A stretch of 64,000 nt of DNA, taken from assembly GCA_045638145.1 (NCBI GenBank), contig JAZUAU010000019.1:39730-103729 (forward strand). The letters are read 5' to 3'. Under the pieces are notes generated by a model. It made no database searches. It saw only the letters and a program-made list of their open reading frames with translations, and was not told the origin of the DNA. Positions 55,942 through 64,000 of the stretch are shown here, piece by piece. The first letter of the stretch is position 1; each line of letters begins with the position of its first letter. The position numbers were made by a program, and so were the translations under genes. Source of the DNA: SFWF01 sp045638145. Its GTDB lineage: Bacteria > Bacillota > Clostridia > Oscillospirales > Acutalibacteraceae.

Positions 55942-58176
55942 ATGGCTCCAAGAAAAAAGAAAAACGAAGAAGCACCGAAGGTAAAGCTTCCGGATGCATA
56001 TATTGCGGGCGCGGGTATTATCGTTGACCAAAACATTACCGAAACCCTTCGCACAAATTATATGCCGTATGCAATGAGCGTCATTATTTCACGTGCAATT
56101 CCCGAAATTGATGGCTTTAAGCCTTCCCACAGAAAGCTTCTTTACACTATGTATAATATGGGGCTTCTGAATGGACCTACCATCAAAAGTGCAAATATTG
56201 TTGGACGTACCATGCAGCTAAACCCACACGGCGATGCCGCAATTTACGAAACAATGGTGCGTCTGTCGGAAGGACACGAAGCACTTTTACACCCTTACGT
56301 TCAATCAAAGGGCTCGTTTGGTAAGGCTTATTCACGCGATATGGCCTATGCTGCATCCCGTTATACCGAGGCAAAGCTTGCTCCCATAGCAGCAGAGCTT
56401 TTCAGCGATATTGATAAGGATACTGTCGACTTTGTTGATAACTACGATGCTTCTATGAAGGAACCCACCCTTTTTCCCGTAACCTTCCCGTCGATTCTCG
56501 TTAATGCAAATATGGGTATCGCGGTTGGTATGGCAAGCCAGATTTGCCCCTTCAACCTTAAAGAGGTCTGCAATACTACAATTGCCTATATCAAGGATAA
56601 CGATATAAACGTTGCTGACACCCTTCTTGCTCCCGATTTTCCGATTGGCGGACAGCTTCTCTATAAACGTGAGCAGATGGAAGAGATTTACAGAACGGGT
56701 AGGGGAAGCTTTAAGGTAAGAGCAACCTATACCTATGATAAATCGGCAAACTGTATCGATATTACCGAAATTCCTCCCACAACCACAACCGAGCAGATAA
56801 TCGAAAAGGTTATTGAACTTGCAAAGCTTAAAAAGGTTACCGAAATTAACGATATCCGTGATGAAACCGATCTTAAGGGTCTTAAGATTACCATTGACCT
56901 AAAACGCGGCGCGGATCCAGACAAGCTTATGAAAAAGCTTTACAAAAGCACCCCGCTTGAGGATTCCTTCGGCTGTAACTTTAATATTCTTATCGCAAAT
57001 TCGCCCCGAGTTATGGGCGTTAAGGAAATCATTTCCGAGTGGGTTGCATTCAGAAATGAGTGTATAAAGCGCAGAGTTTATTACAATCTTCAAAAGGCAA
57101 AGGAGAAGCTTCATCTTTTAAAGGGTCTTTCTAAAATACTCCTTGATATCGACAAGGCTATCAAGATTGTAAGAGAAACCGACGAGGAAAAAGAGGTTGT
57201 TCCCAACCTTATGATTGGCTTCGGAATCGATGAGATTCAGGCAGAATATGTTGCTGAAATTAAGCTGCGCCATTTGAATAGGGAATATATCCTTAAAAAG
57301 CTTGCCGATGTTGAGGAGCTTGAAAAACAGGTGCTTGAGCTTCAGTCTATCCTTGATTCAAGAAGAAAACAGCTGGGCATAATAATTAAGGAGCTTGAAG
57401 CGGTTGCCGATAAATACGGTCAGCCTAGAAAGACCGCTATAATAGAAACCGAGTCGGATGAAGGCGAAAAGGAAGAGGTTGTTGTAGACAACTCTCCCGT
57501 AACCGTTTTCTTCACAAAGGACGGCTATTTCAAGAAGATTACACCTCAGTCGCTCAGAATGAGCGGTGAGCAAAAGTTCAAAGAGGGCGATAAACTATCG
57601 CAAACGATTGAAACCACAAATGCGGCAGAGCTTTTGTTCTTTACAAATAAACAACAGGTGTACAAGTCCCGTACCGCCGACTTTGAGGATTCAAAGGCAT
57701 CGTTGCTCGGTGACTTTGTTCCCGCTAAGCTTGAGTTCGAAAGTGGAGAAACACCTATTTATATGGGCGTTATTTCCCAGTATAAGGGCTATATGCTCTT
57801 TGTGTTTGAAAACGGCAGAGTGGCGAAGGTGCCCCTCGCCTCCTACGAAACAAAGACTAACCGCAAAAAGCTTATAAAGGCATACTCGGAAAAATTCTCA
57901 ATACATTCTGTTATGTATATCGAAGAGGAATGTGATATTATGCTTTCCTCCACGAACGGAAGATATATGATAGTAAATACCGCCCTCATTCCGGCCAAGG
58001 CTACCAAGGATAACGGCGGAATTATCGTAATGACACAAAAACGGGGACAGAGGATCTTTGAGGTATCCCGTTATGAAGAGGGCTCGCTTGATAAAGCCCA
58101 CCGCTTCAGACCGAGGAATTTGCCTAGTGCAGGCGCAACCCCCTCGACAGGAGAGGTTGAGCAGTTAACCTTCTAA
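55942..58176 (+). CDS. Divergent type IIA topoisomerase subunit A (ParC/GyrA-like)
   Basis: DNA cleavage-religation subunit. The catalytic Tyr141 lies in AASRYTEAKL. The quinolone-pocket stretch is NPHGDAAIYE (94-103): Ala99 and Glu103 stand where E. coli GyrA has Ser83 and Asp87. A coiled-coil region lies at about 370-480 and a C-terminal beta-propeller of reduced size at about 500-725. No GyrA box (QRRGGKG) is seen, which favours a Topo IV-like rather than gyrase role. Length is 744 aa. AAAGGAG precedes the ATG; it is co-transcribed with the B subunit across a 232-base gap. Confidence 0.87.
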   Translation: MAPRKKKNEEAPKVKLPDAYIAGAGIIVDQNITETLRTNYMPYAMSVIISRAIPEIDGFKPSHRKLLYTMYNMGLLNGPTIKSANIVGRTMQLNPHGDAAIYETMVRLSEGHEALLHPYVQSKGSFGKAYSRDMAYAASRYTEAKLAPIAAELFSDIDKDTVDFVDNYDASMKEPTLFPVTFPSILVNANMGIAVGMASQICPFNLKEVCNTTIAYIKDNDINVADTLLAPDFPIGGQLLYKREQMEEIYRTGRGSFKVRATYTYDKSANCIDITEIPPTTTTEQIIEKVIELAKLKKVTEINDIRDETDLKGLKITIDLKRGADPDKLMKKLYKSTPLEDSFGCNFNILIANSPRVMGVKEIISEWVAFRNECIKRRVYYNLQKAKEKLHLLKGLSKILLDIDKAIKIVRETDEEKEVVPNLMIGFGIDEIQAEYVAEIKLRHLNREYILKKLADVEELEKQVLELQSILDSRRKQLGIIIKELEAVADKYGQPRKTAIIETESDEGEKEEVVVDNSPVTVFFTKDGYFKKITPQSLRMSGEQKFKEGDKLSQTIETTNAAELLFFTNKQQVYKSRTADFEDSKASLLGDFVPAKLEFESGETPIYMGVISQYKGYMLFVFENGRVAKVPLASYETKTNRKKLIKAYSEKFSIHSVMYIEEECDIMLSSTNGRYMIVNTALIPAKATKDNGGIIVMTQKRGQRIFEVSRYEEGSLDKAHRFRPRNLPSAGATPSTGEVEQLTF

Positions 58177-58183
58177 AAATGCA

Positions 58184-58218
58184 ATCTCCCGAGAAACCGC
58201 GACGGCCGCTCGGGAGAT
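58184..58218 (+). other. Hairpin after the topoisomerase operon
   Basis: ATCTCCCGAG (58184-58193) / CTCGGGAGAT (58209-58218), 10-bp perfect stem, no T run. Possibly a transcript-end stabiliser or Rho-type site. Confidence 0.5.
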
Positions 58219-58297
58219 ATCGGCTTAATGCAAACGCTTTGTATACTGCCGACAAGATTAATATATGCATAAAAGCCTTAATTATTTAAGGAATTAT

Positions 58298-58326
58298 TTG
58301 ACAAAGCAAGTAATTTGATATATCAT
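58298..58326 (+). promoter_or_regulatory. Promoter of valS
   Basis: TTGACA (58298-58303), 17-bp spacer, TATCAT (58321-58326). The palindrome CCTTAA-TTAT-TTAAGG (58276-58291) lies just upstream and may be an operator. No T-box is seen, although valS genes in many Bacillota have one. Confidence 0.8.
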
Positions 58327-58349
58327 ACTACTTGATTGGAGTGATCGTT

Positions 58350-60980
58350 TTGGCAAAAGATTTAGCAAAGATTTACGACCCGGGCGAGGTTGAGGACAGA
58401 ATATATGATTTCTGGCTTAAAGGAAAATTTTTCCACGCAGAGGTCGATGCAAATAAAGAACCCTATACAATAGTTATACCCCCACCGAACATTACGGGTC
58501 AGCTTCACATGGGCCACGCTCTTGACGATACTCTGCAGGATATTCTGATAAGATTTCGCAGAATGCAGGGAAGAGCGGCACTTTGGCTTCCCGGTACCGA
58601 CCACGCGTCTATTGCTACCGAAGCCAAAATCGTTGAAGCAATGAAAAAGGAAGGCATCACGAAGGAGGATATCGGTCGTGAGGCATTCCTCGAGCGTGCT
58701 TGGGCTTGGAAAGAGGAGTTTGGCGGAAGAATTATCAGTCAGCTTAAAAAACTCGGTGCATCCTGCGACTGGGACAGAGAGCGTTTCACCCTTGACGAGG
58801 GTTGTTCTCTTGCAGTTCGCGAGGTGTTCGTTAGACTCTATCAGAAGGGTCTTATCTATCGCGGCGAGCGTATTATCAACTGGTGCCCCCATTGCTTAAC
58901 CTCTATTTCGGACGCAGAGGTTGTATATAACGAGGCAGAGGGTAACTTCTGGCATCTTCGCTATCCTATCAAGGGCACAGATGAATATCTTAACCTTGCA
59001 ACAACCCGTCCTGAAACCCTGCTTGGCGATACCGCCGTTGCAGTTCATCCCGACGACGAAAGATATAAGCACCTTATCGGAAAGACCGTAGTGTTGCCCC
59101 TTGTAAACAGAGAAATCCCCATCGTTGCAGATTCCTACGTTGAAATGGATTTCGGTACCGGCGTTGTTAAGATTACGCCTGCACACGACCCCAACGACTA
59201 TGAGGTTGGACTTCGCCATAGCCTTCCCGTTATTAATGTAATGACCGATGAAGCCAAGATTAACGAGCTTGGCGGCAAGTACGAGGGAATGGACCGCTAC
59301 GAGGCGAGAAAGGCTATCGTTGCCGACCTTAAGGAGCAGGGCTTCCTTGTTAAGATTGAACCCATTAAGCATAATATTGGCTCTTGCTACCGCTGTAATT
59401 CTGTTGTTGAACCCAGAATTTCCAAGCAGTGGTTTGTTAAGATGGAGCCCCTCGCAAAGCCTGCTATCGAAGCGGTTAAAAATGGCGATATTAAGTTTAT
59501 CCCCAACCGTCTTGAAAAGATTTATTTCAACTGGATGGAGAATATTAAGGATTGGTGTATTTCCCGTCAGCTTTGGTGGGGTCACAGAATTCCTGCCTGG
59601 TACTGTCCCGAATGCGGAGAGCTTACAGTTTCTCGTGCCGACCCCGACAAGTGCTCAAAGTGCGGTTGCGAAAATCTCTCACAGGATGAAGACACCCTCG
59701 ACACATGGTTCTCTTCGGCACTTTGGCCCTTCTCGACACTTGGCTGGCCTGAAGAAAATCTTGACCTAAAGTATTTCTATCCTACAGATACCCTTGTAAC
59801 CGGATATGATATTATCTTCTTCTGGGTTGCAAGAATGATATTCTCTGGACTTGAATATACCGATACTGTTCCTTTCAAAACAGTTCTTTTCCACGGTATT
59901 GTCCGTGATGCTAACGGAATAAAAATGTCAAAATCTCTCGGCAACGGAATTGATCCCCTTGTTGAGATTGAGAAATACGGTGCAGATGCCCTTCGCTTTA
60001 CTCTTGCAACAGGTAATACCCCCGGTAACGATATGCGTTATATTCCCGAGCGTGTTGAAGCAAGCCGTAACTTTGCTAACAAGATTTGGAATGCTGCACG
60101 CTTCCTGCTTATGAATCTTGAAAATGATGAGGAAATGCCTCTGCCTGAAAACCTTGCCCTTGAGGACAAGTGGGTGCTTTCAAAGTATAATACACTTGTT
60201 CGTGACGTTACAGATAATCTCGATAAGTTTGAACTCGGTCTTGCTGTACAGAAGCTTTACGACTTTATCTGGGACGTATTCTGCGATTGGTATATCGAGC
60301 TTTGTAAATCTCGTCTTAACGGCGACGATAAGGCTACCGCAGATACCGCGCGCGCAGTTCTCATACATGTATTTACAGGAGTGCTCAAGCTTCTCCATCC
60401 CTTTATGCCATTTATTACAGAGGAAATATGGCAGAGTCTGCCCCATAGTGGAAAGGCTATTATGGTGTCCAAGTGGCCCGAATTTGATTCTGCTCTGGAT
60501 TTTGCTAAGGAGGAAGAGGAGTTTGAAAAGGTTATTGCCGTAATCAAGGCTATACGTAACCGCAGAAGCGAGATGAATGTGCCCCCTTCAAAGAAGGCAC
60601 AGATTTTCATTGCTTCCGAATCCAGGGATATCTTTGAGGCAGGTAGGGCGTTTATCACACGACTTGCTTCTGGAAGTGAGGTTACCGTTGGCGATTCCTT
60701 TGATATGCCGGATGCAGTTCTCGTTGTTACCGACAGCGCAAAGGTTTATATTCCTCTTAATGAACTTGTTGACTTTACTGCAGAGCTTGAAAGACTGTCA
60801 AAAGAGCTCGATGCCGCAAATAAGGATAAAGCCTTCTATGAAAATAAGCTTAACAATCCCGGATTTGTAGCAAAAGCGCCTGAGGCAGTAGTAAATCAGC
60901 AAAGAGAACTTCTGGCAAAAACCCTTGACAAGATTGCTCTTCTCGAAGAGAGTATCGCAAAAATTAAAACCCAAATCTAA
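58350..60980 (+). CDS. valS: Valyl-tRNA synthetase
   Basis: Class I synthetase. PPPNITGQLHMGHALD contains the HIGH-type motif and KMSKSLGNGIDP the KMSKS loop. An editing domain (about 190-340) has TTRPETLLGDTAVAVHP and PAHDPNDYEVG. GDWCISRQLWWGHRIPAW-type sequence and a zinc knuckle CPECGEL/CSKCGC follow. A C-terminal coiled coil (about 810-870) completes it. The TTG at 58350 is preferred, GGAGTGAT lying upstream. Length is 876 aa. Confidence 0.96.
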   Translation: MAKDLAKIYDPGEVEDRIYDFWLKGKFFHAEVDANKEPYTIVIPPPNITGQLHMGHALDDTLQDILIRFRRMQGRAALWLPGTDHASIATEAKIVEAMKKEGITKEDIGREAFLERAWAWKEEFGGRIISQLKKLGASCDWDRERFTLDEGCSLAVREVFVRLYQKGLIYRGERIINWCPHCLTSISDAEVVYNEAEGNFWHLRYPIKGTDEYLNLATTRPETLLGDTAVAVHPDDERYKHLIGKTVVLPLVNREIPIVADSYVEMDFGTGVVKITPAHDPNDYEVGLRHSLPVINVMTDEAKINELGGKYEGMDRYEARKAIVADLKEQGFLVKIEPIKHNIGSCYRCNSVVEPRISKQWFVKMEPLAKPAIEAVKNGDIKFIPNRLEKIYFNWMENIKDWCISRQLWWGHRIPAWYCPECGELTVSRADPDKCSKCGCENLSQDEDTLDTWFSSALWPFSTLGWPEENLDLKYFYPTDTLVTGYDIIFFWVARMIFSGLEYTDTVPFKTVLFHGIVRDANGIKMSKSLGNGIDPLVEIEKYGADALRFTLATGNTPGNDMRYIPERVEASRNFANKIWNAARFLLMNLENDEEMPLPENLALEDKWVLSKYNTLVRDVTDNLDKFELGLAVQKLYDFIWDVFCDWYIELCKSRLNGDDKATADTARAVLIHVFTGVLKLLHPFMPFITEEIWQSLPHSGKAIMVSKWPEFDSALDFAKEEEEFEKVIAVIKAIRNRRSEMNVPPSKKAQIFIASESRDIFEAGRAFITRLASGSEVTVGDSFDMPDAVLVVTDSAKVYIPLNELVDFTAELERLSKELDAANKDKAFYENKLNNPGFVAKAPEAVVNQQRELLAKTLDKIALLEESIAKIKTQI

Positions 60981-60985
60981 AAAGG

Positions 60986-61011
60986 TAAGGCTGACGATTC
61001 CGTCAGCCTTA
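60986..61011 (+). terminator. Hairpin between valS and folC
   Basis: TAAGGCTGACG (60986-60996) / CGTCAGCCTTA (61001-61011), loop ATTC, 11-bp perfect stem but weak T tract. Partial read-through into folC is likely. Confidence 0.7.
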
Positions 61012-61032
61012 ATCTAAATATTGGAGAATACT

Positions 61033-62265
61033 ATGAACTATAACGAAAGTCTCGATTATATCCATTCTTTACAGGTCTTTGGTTCAATACCGGGACTTGA
61101 ACGAATAACCGAGCTTCTGAAATATTTGGGCAATCCCCAGGATGAGCTTCGTTTTATCCACGTTGCAGGGACAAACGGAAAAGGCTCAACCTGTACAATG
61201 CTTTCCGAAATCTATAAAAGCGCAGGGCTTAGGGTGGGACTTTATACCTCACCTTATGTGGTGGATTTCCGTGAAAGAATTCAAATAAACGGAAAATATA
61301 TCAAGAAAGATAACCTTGCCCGACTTTGCCAAAAGGTAAAGGCTACAGGAATATACGTTACCGAGTTTGAATTTATAACCGCCCTTGCTTTTCTTTATTT
61401 TAAGGAGCAAAATTGCGATTTGGTAATACTTGAGGTCGGTCTCGGCGGCAGGTTTGATGCAACGAACGTCATTAAGACTCCGCTTTGCTCGGTAATTACC
61501 CGAATAGACCTCGACCATACCGATTACCTCGGAAACACATATTCAGAGATTGCATCTGAAAAATGCGGAATAATCAAAGACGGCGCATTGACGGTAGTTT
61601 ATCCTGTTCAAGAAGCCGAAACCTTTGATACAATATGCAAATACGCCCCCGATTACAAAATACCAAACACCAAAAATCTCAAAATTCTCTCTTCCGATAT
61701 AAACGGCAATCGATTTATTTACAGCGGAATAGAATATCAAACAAAACTTGTCGGAGAGCATCAAATTTACAATGCCCTAACCGCCATAGAAACCGTAAAA
61801 ACGGTTGGAATAGCAAGCGACGAGAATATCATAGAGGGAATAGCCGCCGCAGCTATCGCTGCAAGGGTTGAGCTTATAAGCGAGAATCCGCTTAGAGTGT
61901 TAGACGGTTCGCATAATCCCAACGGTGCAGATGCTTTGGCACGTTTTATGGAAAACTGCTCGGACGACATAGTCGCCGTTATCGGAATGATGGCAGATAA
62001 GGATTGCGAGCAGTTTCTCGAGAAAATTCTGCCATTCTGCTCATCAGCTATAACCGTAACCGTTAAGGAAAATAAGCGAAGCATCTCTGCAAAGGAACTG
62101 GCAGCACTTGCAAAAAAATATTGTGATGATGTCACTTTGGCAGAAAATTATGATGAGGCGCTGGAGCTAGCAAACGAAAAATCAAACGACAAAAAGCCCA
62201 TCTTCGTCTGCGGCTCACTTTATTTAGCCTCTGCAATAAGAGAAAAACTCATAAACAACAAATAA
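61033..62265 (+). CDS. folC: Folylpolyglutamate synthase / dihydrofolate synthase
   Basis: Mur-ligase-like enzyme adding glutamates to folates. The P-loop is HVAGTNGKGSTCTML, followed by TSPYVVDFRERIQING, EVGLGGRFDATNVI, ITRIDLDHTDYLGNT, SEKCGIIK and VLDGSHNPNGADAL. Length is 410 aa. The ATG at 61033 follows TTGGAGA; the in-frame TTG at 61021 is the ribosome site itself. valS-folC is a common order in Bacillota. Confidence 0.95.
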   Translation: MNYNESLDYIHSLQVFGSIPGLERITELLKYLGNPQDELRFIHVAGTNGKGSTCTMLSEIYKSAGLRVGLYTSPYVVDFRERIQINGKYIKKDNLARLCQKVKATGIYVTEFEFITALAFLYFKEQNCDLVILEVGLGGRFDATNVIKTPLCSVITRIDLDHTDYLGNTYSEIASEKCGIIKDGALTVVYPVQEAETFDTICKYAPDYKIPNTKNLKILSSDINGNRFIYSGIEYQTKLVGEHQIYNALTAIETVKTVGIASDENIIEGIAAAAIAARVELISENPLRVLDGSHNPNGADALARFMENCSDDIVAVIGMMADKDCEQFLEKILPFCSSAITVTVKENKRSISAKELAALAKKYCDDVTLAENYDEALELANEKSNDKKPIFVCGSLYLASAIREKLINNK

Positions 62266-62273
62266 ATATTAAA

Positions 62274-62331
62274 TTCGACAGCGCACTTCTGCATAAAATT
62301 TGTGGACAAGGGTATATTATATAAGTAATAT
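62274..62331 (+). promoter_or_regulatory. Spo0A box and promoter of the spoIIA operon
   Basis: TTCGACA (62274-62280) is a perfect Spo0A box (TGTCGAA) on the minus strand. Further on lie TGGACA (62303-62308), 17-bp spacer, TAATAT (62326-62331). In Bacillus the orthologous operon is activated by phosphorylated Spo0A with sigma-H; the hexamers here fit a sigma-A-like promoter, so the sigma factor is undecided. Confidence 0.72.
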
Positions 62332-62363
62332 ACAATTTTTCCCAATTTATACGGAGGTGCGTT

Positions 62364-62684
62364 ATGTCTTGTGAGTTAAAATCGGTGGGCGAGCTTTTGA
62401 CCGTTATGCTAGACGGAGAAATTGACCATCACACTGCAAAACAGATGCGAGAACAAATTGACGAAGCAATAGAATTCTATATGCCAACTCTTCTAATTAT
62501 GGATTTCGGCAGGGTGACCTTTATGGACAGCTCTGGAATAGGGCTTGTAATGGGACGCTATCGTACTCTGCAGAAAAAAGGCGCAAAGCTAAATCTTACG
62601 AATCTTCCACCCAACATATATAAAGTGATGAAGCTTGCGGGAATTGAGCGCCTGGCAAAAATTGAAAAGGAGAATGCAATATGA
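62364..62684 (+). CDS. spoIIAA: Anti-sigma F factor antagonist SpoIIAA
   Basis: STAS-domain protein that releases sigma-F in the forespore when dephosphorylated. The phosphorylation site is in TFMDSSGIGLVMGRY (Ser about 58). LDGEIDHHTAKQMRE is the conserved N-terminal part. Length is 106 aa. CGGAGG precedes the ATG. Its stop overlaps the spoIIAB start (ATGA). Confidence 0.96.
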   Translation: MSCELKSVGELLTVMLDGEIDHHTAKQMREQIDEAIEFYMPTLLIMDFGRVTFMDSSGIGLVMGRYRTLQKKGAKLNLTNLPPNIYKVMKLAGIERLAKIEKENAI

Positions 62685-63127
62685 AGGTTATAAATAAATT
62701 TATGATCCGTTTACCATCAAGGTCAAAAAACGAAAGCTTTGCTCGTACGGTGGTATCGGCGTTTGCTGCACAGCTTGACCCTACCATTGAGGAAATTTCA
62801 GATATAAAGACCGCCGTTTCCGAAGCGGTCACAAACTGTATAGTTCACGCTTACAAAAACACAGTCGGAGAAATATACATAACCTGCGAACAGTTTGATA
62901 CGGGACACCTAAAAATCAGAATCCGTGATAAAGGTTGCGGAATCGAGGATGTTAAAAAGGCGATGGAACCCCTCTACTCAACCGGCGGAGAAGAACGCGC
63001 TGGTCTCGGATTTTCGGTTATGGAAAGCTTTATGGACGGGCTGAGAGTTACCTCAAAGCTTGGAAAAGGCACAACTGTAACGATGAAAAAGGTTTTAAGC
63101 GTGAAAAAAGATGTCGGACAGGAATAA
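62681..63127 (+). CDS. spoIIAB: Anti-sigma F factor SpoIIAB
   Basis: Serine kinase that holds sigma-F and phosphorylates SpoIIAA. The GHKL ATP site is complete: N box DIKTAVSEAVTNCIVHAY, G1 IRDKGCGIED, and G2 RAGLGFSVME. Length is 148 aa. It overlaps both neighbours, keeping the three partners in balance. Confidence 0.96.
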   Translation: MKVINKFMIRLPSRSKNESFARTVVSAFAAQLDPTIEEISDIKTAVSEAVTNCIVHAYKNTVGEIYITCEQFDTGHLKIRIRDKGCGIEDVKKAMEPLYSTGGEERAGLGFSVMESFMDGLRVTSKLGKGTTVTMKKVLSVKKDVGQE

Positions 63128-63764
63128 GCTTATCGAAGATAATATCAATCTTGTCCACGCCTGTGCAAAAAGATTCGCAAACAGGGGAATTGAATATGAT
63201 GACCTTTTTGGTTCAGGCTGTATCGGACTTATTAGGGCGGCAGACGGTTTTGATGAGTCGAGGGGTCTTTGTTTTTCAACCTATGCTGTTCCCTCGATTA
63301 TTGGCGAAATTAAAAGACAGTTCAGAGATACAGGCGCCGTGAAGGTGTCGCGAAGCTTAAAAGAACTTTCTCTAAAGGTTGCGCGAGAAAAAGAATATAT
63401 CGAAAAGCATACGGGAGATATTGTAACAGTAGGATTGCTTGCAGAAAGACTTGGCGTAACCCCCGAAGAAATAACCGAGGCTATTTGCGCATCCCGTCAG
63501 GTTTTGTCGTTAACCTACCAGGATGAGGACGGAGTAGGGGAGATAGAAATACCCTGCGAATCCTGTGAAGAAGACATTTGCGGTAGATTACAAATAGAGC
63601 AAGCTATAAATTTTTTAGATGACGTTGAAAAAAATATTATAAAGCTTCGTTATTTTAATGAGAAAACCCAAAGCGAATCTGCATCAATACTCGGCATATC
63701 GCAGGTACAGGTTTCCCGCAAAGAAAAGAAGGCTTTGGAAAAATTACGAAAAATAATGGTATAA
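63111..63764 (+). CDS. sigF: RNA polymerase sporulation sigma factor SigF
   Basis: First forespore-specific sigma factor. Region 2 is EYDDLFGSGCIGLIRAADGF and CFSTYAVPSIIGEIKR, region 3 has VSRSLKEL, and region 4 is the helix-turn-helix QSESASILGISQVQVSRKEK. Length is 217 aa, a little shorter than the Bacillus protein. Its start lies within spoIIAB by 17 bases. Presence of the intact operon shows the host can, or recently could, form endospores. Confidence 0.95.
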   Translation: MSDRNKLIEDNINLVHACAKRFANRGIEYDDLFGSGCIGLIRAADGFDESRGLCFSTYAVPSIIGEIKRQFRDTGAVKVSRSLKELSLKVAREKEYIEKHTGDIVTVGLLAERLGVTPEEITEAICASRQVLSLTYQDEDGVGEIEIPCESCEEDICGRLQIEQAINFLDDVEKNIIKLRYFNEKTQSESASILGISQVQVSRKEKKALEKLRKIMV

Positions 63765-63860
63765 AATACCGCTCTTTTGGACAAATTATATAAGCAATTC
63801 AAACCGTTTTAAGTTTTCAAAAAAAAATAAAAAAATTTTGTATTTTTTTGAAAAAAAGTG

Positions 63861-64000
63861 TTGACAACGGGGAAGGGTTGTGGTATTATAATCGGGCACC
63901 GCGAAAGCGCCGCAAAAACGGACCTTGAAAATTAAACAACGACGAGATAGAAGAAAGAAATTGGACCCGACAATTTCGATGAGAAATCATTGAGTAAATT
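63861..64000 (+). promoter_or_regulatory. rRNA operon promoter and pre-16S leader (gene beyond window)
   Basis: TTGACA (63861-63866), 17-bp spacer, TATTAT (63884-63889; TATAAT also at 63887-63892). An A/T-run UP-element-like tract lies at about 63815-63858. The transcript start region is followed by ACCTTGAAAATTAAACAACG, typical of leaders before clostridial 16S rRNA genes. The mature 16S sequence is not reached. Confidence 0.75.

Noticed and set aside
58177..58349. T-box upstream of valS
   Set aside because: No GGGTGGAACCGCG-like element and no terminator-antiterminator pair; a plain promoter lies directly before the start.
1..64000. CRISPR arrays, IS elements, prophage or integrase genes, tRNA genes
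   Set aside because: Looked for direct-repeat spacing, transposase or integrase motifs and tRNA arms; none was convincing.

Overview
The window comes from a low-to-moderate-GC, endospore-forming Clostridia chromosome (Bacillota), most like the Oscillospiraceae/Ruminococcaceae. The lineage is inferred from the gene repertoire: a PolC-type replicase, the spoIIAA-spoIIAB-sigF operon, a cysteine T-box, a bacterial ssrA/smpB pair, and the frr-uppS-cdsA-dxr-rseP-ispG-polC order. No search was run, so the family is a judgement. Almost all of the window is core chromosome. No phage, IS element or CRISPR array is visible.

Layout: 1-2.4 kb holds recX (cut by the window start), rimO and pgsA. 2.4-6.3 kb is a T-box-controlled cysteine operon, cysE-cysS, followed by tRNA and rRNA methyltransferases. 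6.4-7.9 kb is an LCP cell-wall protein with a repeat tail. 7.9-13.7 kb holds a DUF815 ATPase, a SipW-like peptidase, a VTC/DUF4956/carbohydrate-binding lipoprotein trio and an MscS channel. 13.8-18.3 kb holds GTP-type PEP carboxykinase, an HD protein and a Na/phosphate transporter. 18.3-27.5 kb holds two small conserved genes divergent from glyS, then an esterase, an MBL hydrolase, phosphatase/mutase genes, peptidase U32 and a HAD hydrolase. 27.6-30.7 kb holds two paralogous SGNH lipoproteins and a decayed third copy. 30.8-35.2 kb (minus strand) holds a structured non-coding element, tmRNA, smpB, coaD/rsmD and guaB. 35.3-37.2 kb is rpsB-tsf. 37.4-42.1 kb is a very large secreted protein split by a frameshift. 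42.1-52.3 kb is pyrH-frr-uppS-cdsA-dxr-rseP-ispG-polC. 52.3-58.2 kb holds an M23 peptidase and a divergent type IIA topoisomerase pair. 58.3-62.3 kb is valS-folC. 62.3-63.8 kb is the sigma-F operon. The end of the window is the promoter and leader of an rRNA operon whose 16S gene lies outside.

The genes act mainly in translation (rpsB, tsf, frr, smpB/ssrA, three aminoacyl-tRNA synthetases, rRNA and tRNA modification), isoprenoid and phospholipid precursor synthesis feeding the envelope (uppS, cdsA, dxr, ispG, pgsA), and chromosome replication and topology.

The points most worth a second look are: a PolC that appears to lack its 3'-5' exonuclease domain; the frameshifted giant secreted protein with a triplicated N-terminal domain; the SGNH lipoprotein family with a relic third copy; two nested-palindrome intergenic elements (30.83-30.96 kb and 55.72-55.89 kb); a topoisomerase A subunit with a non-standard quinolone pocket; and an IMP dehydrogenase of the Tritrichomonas-like type.
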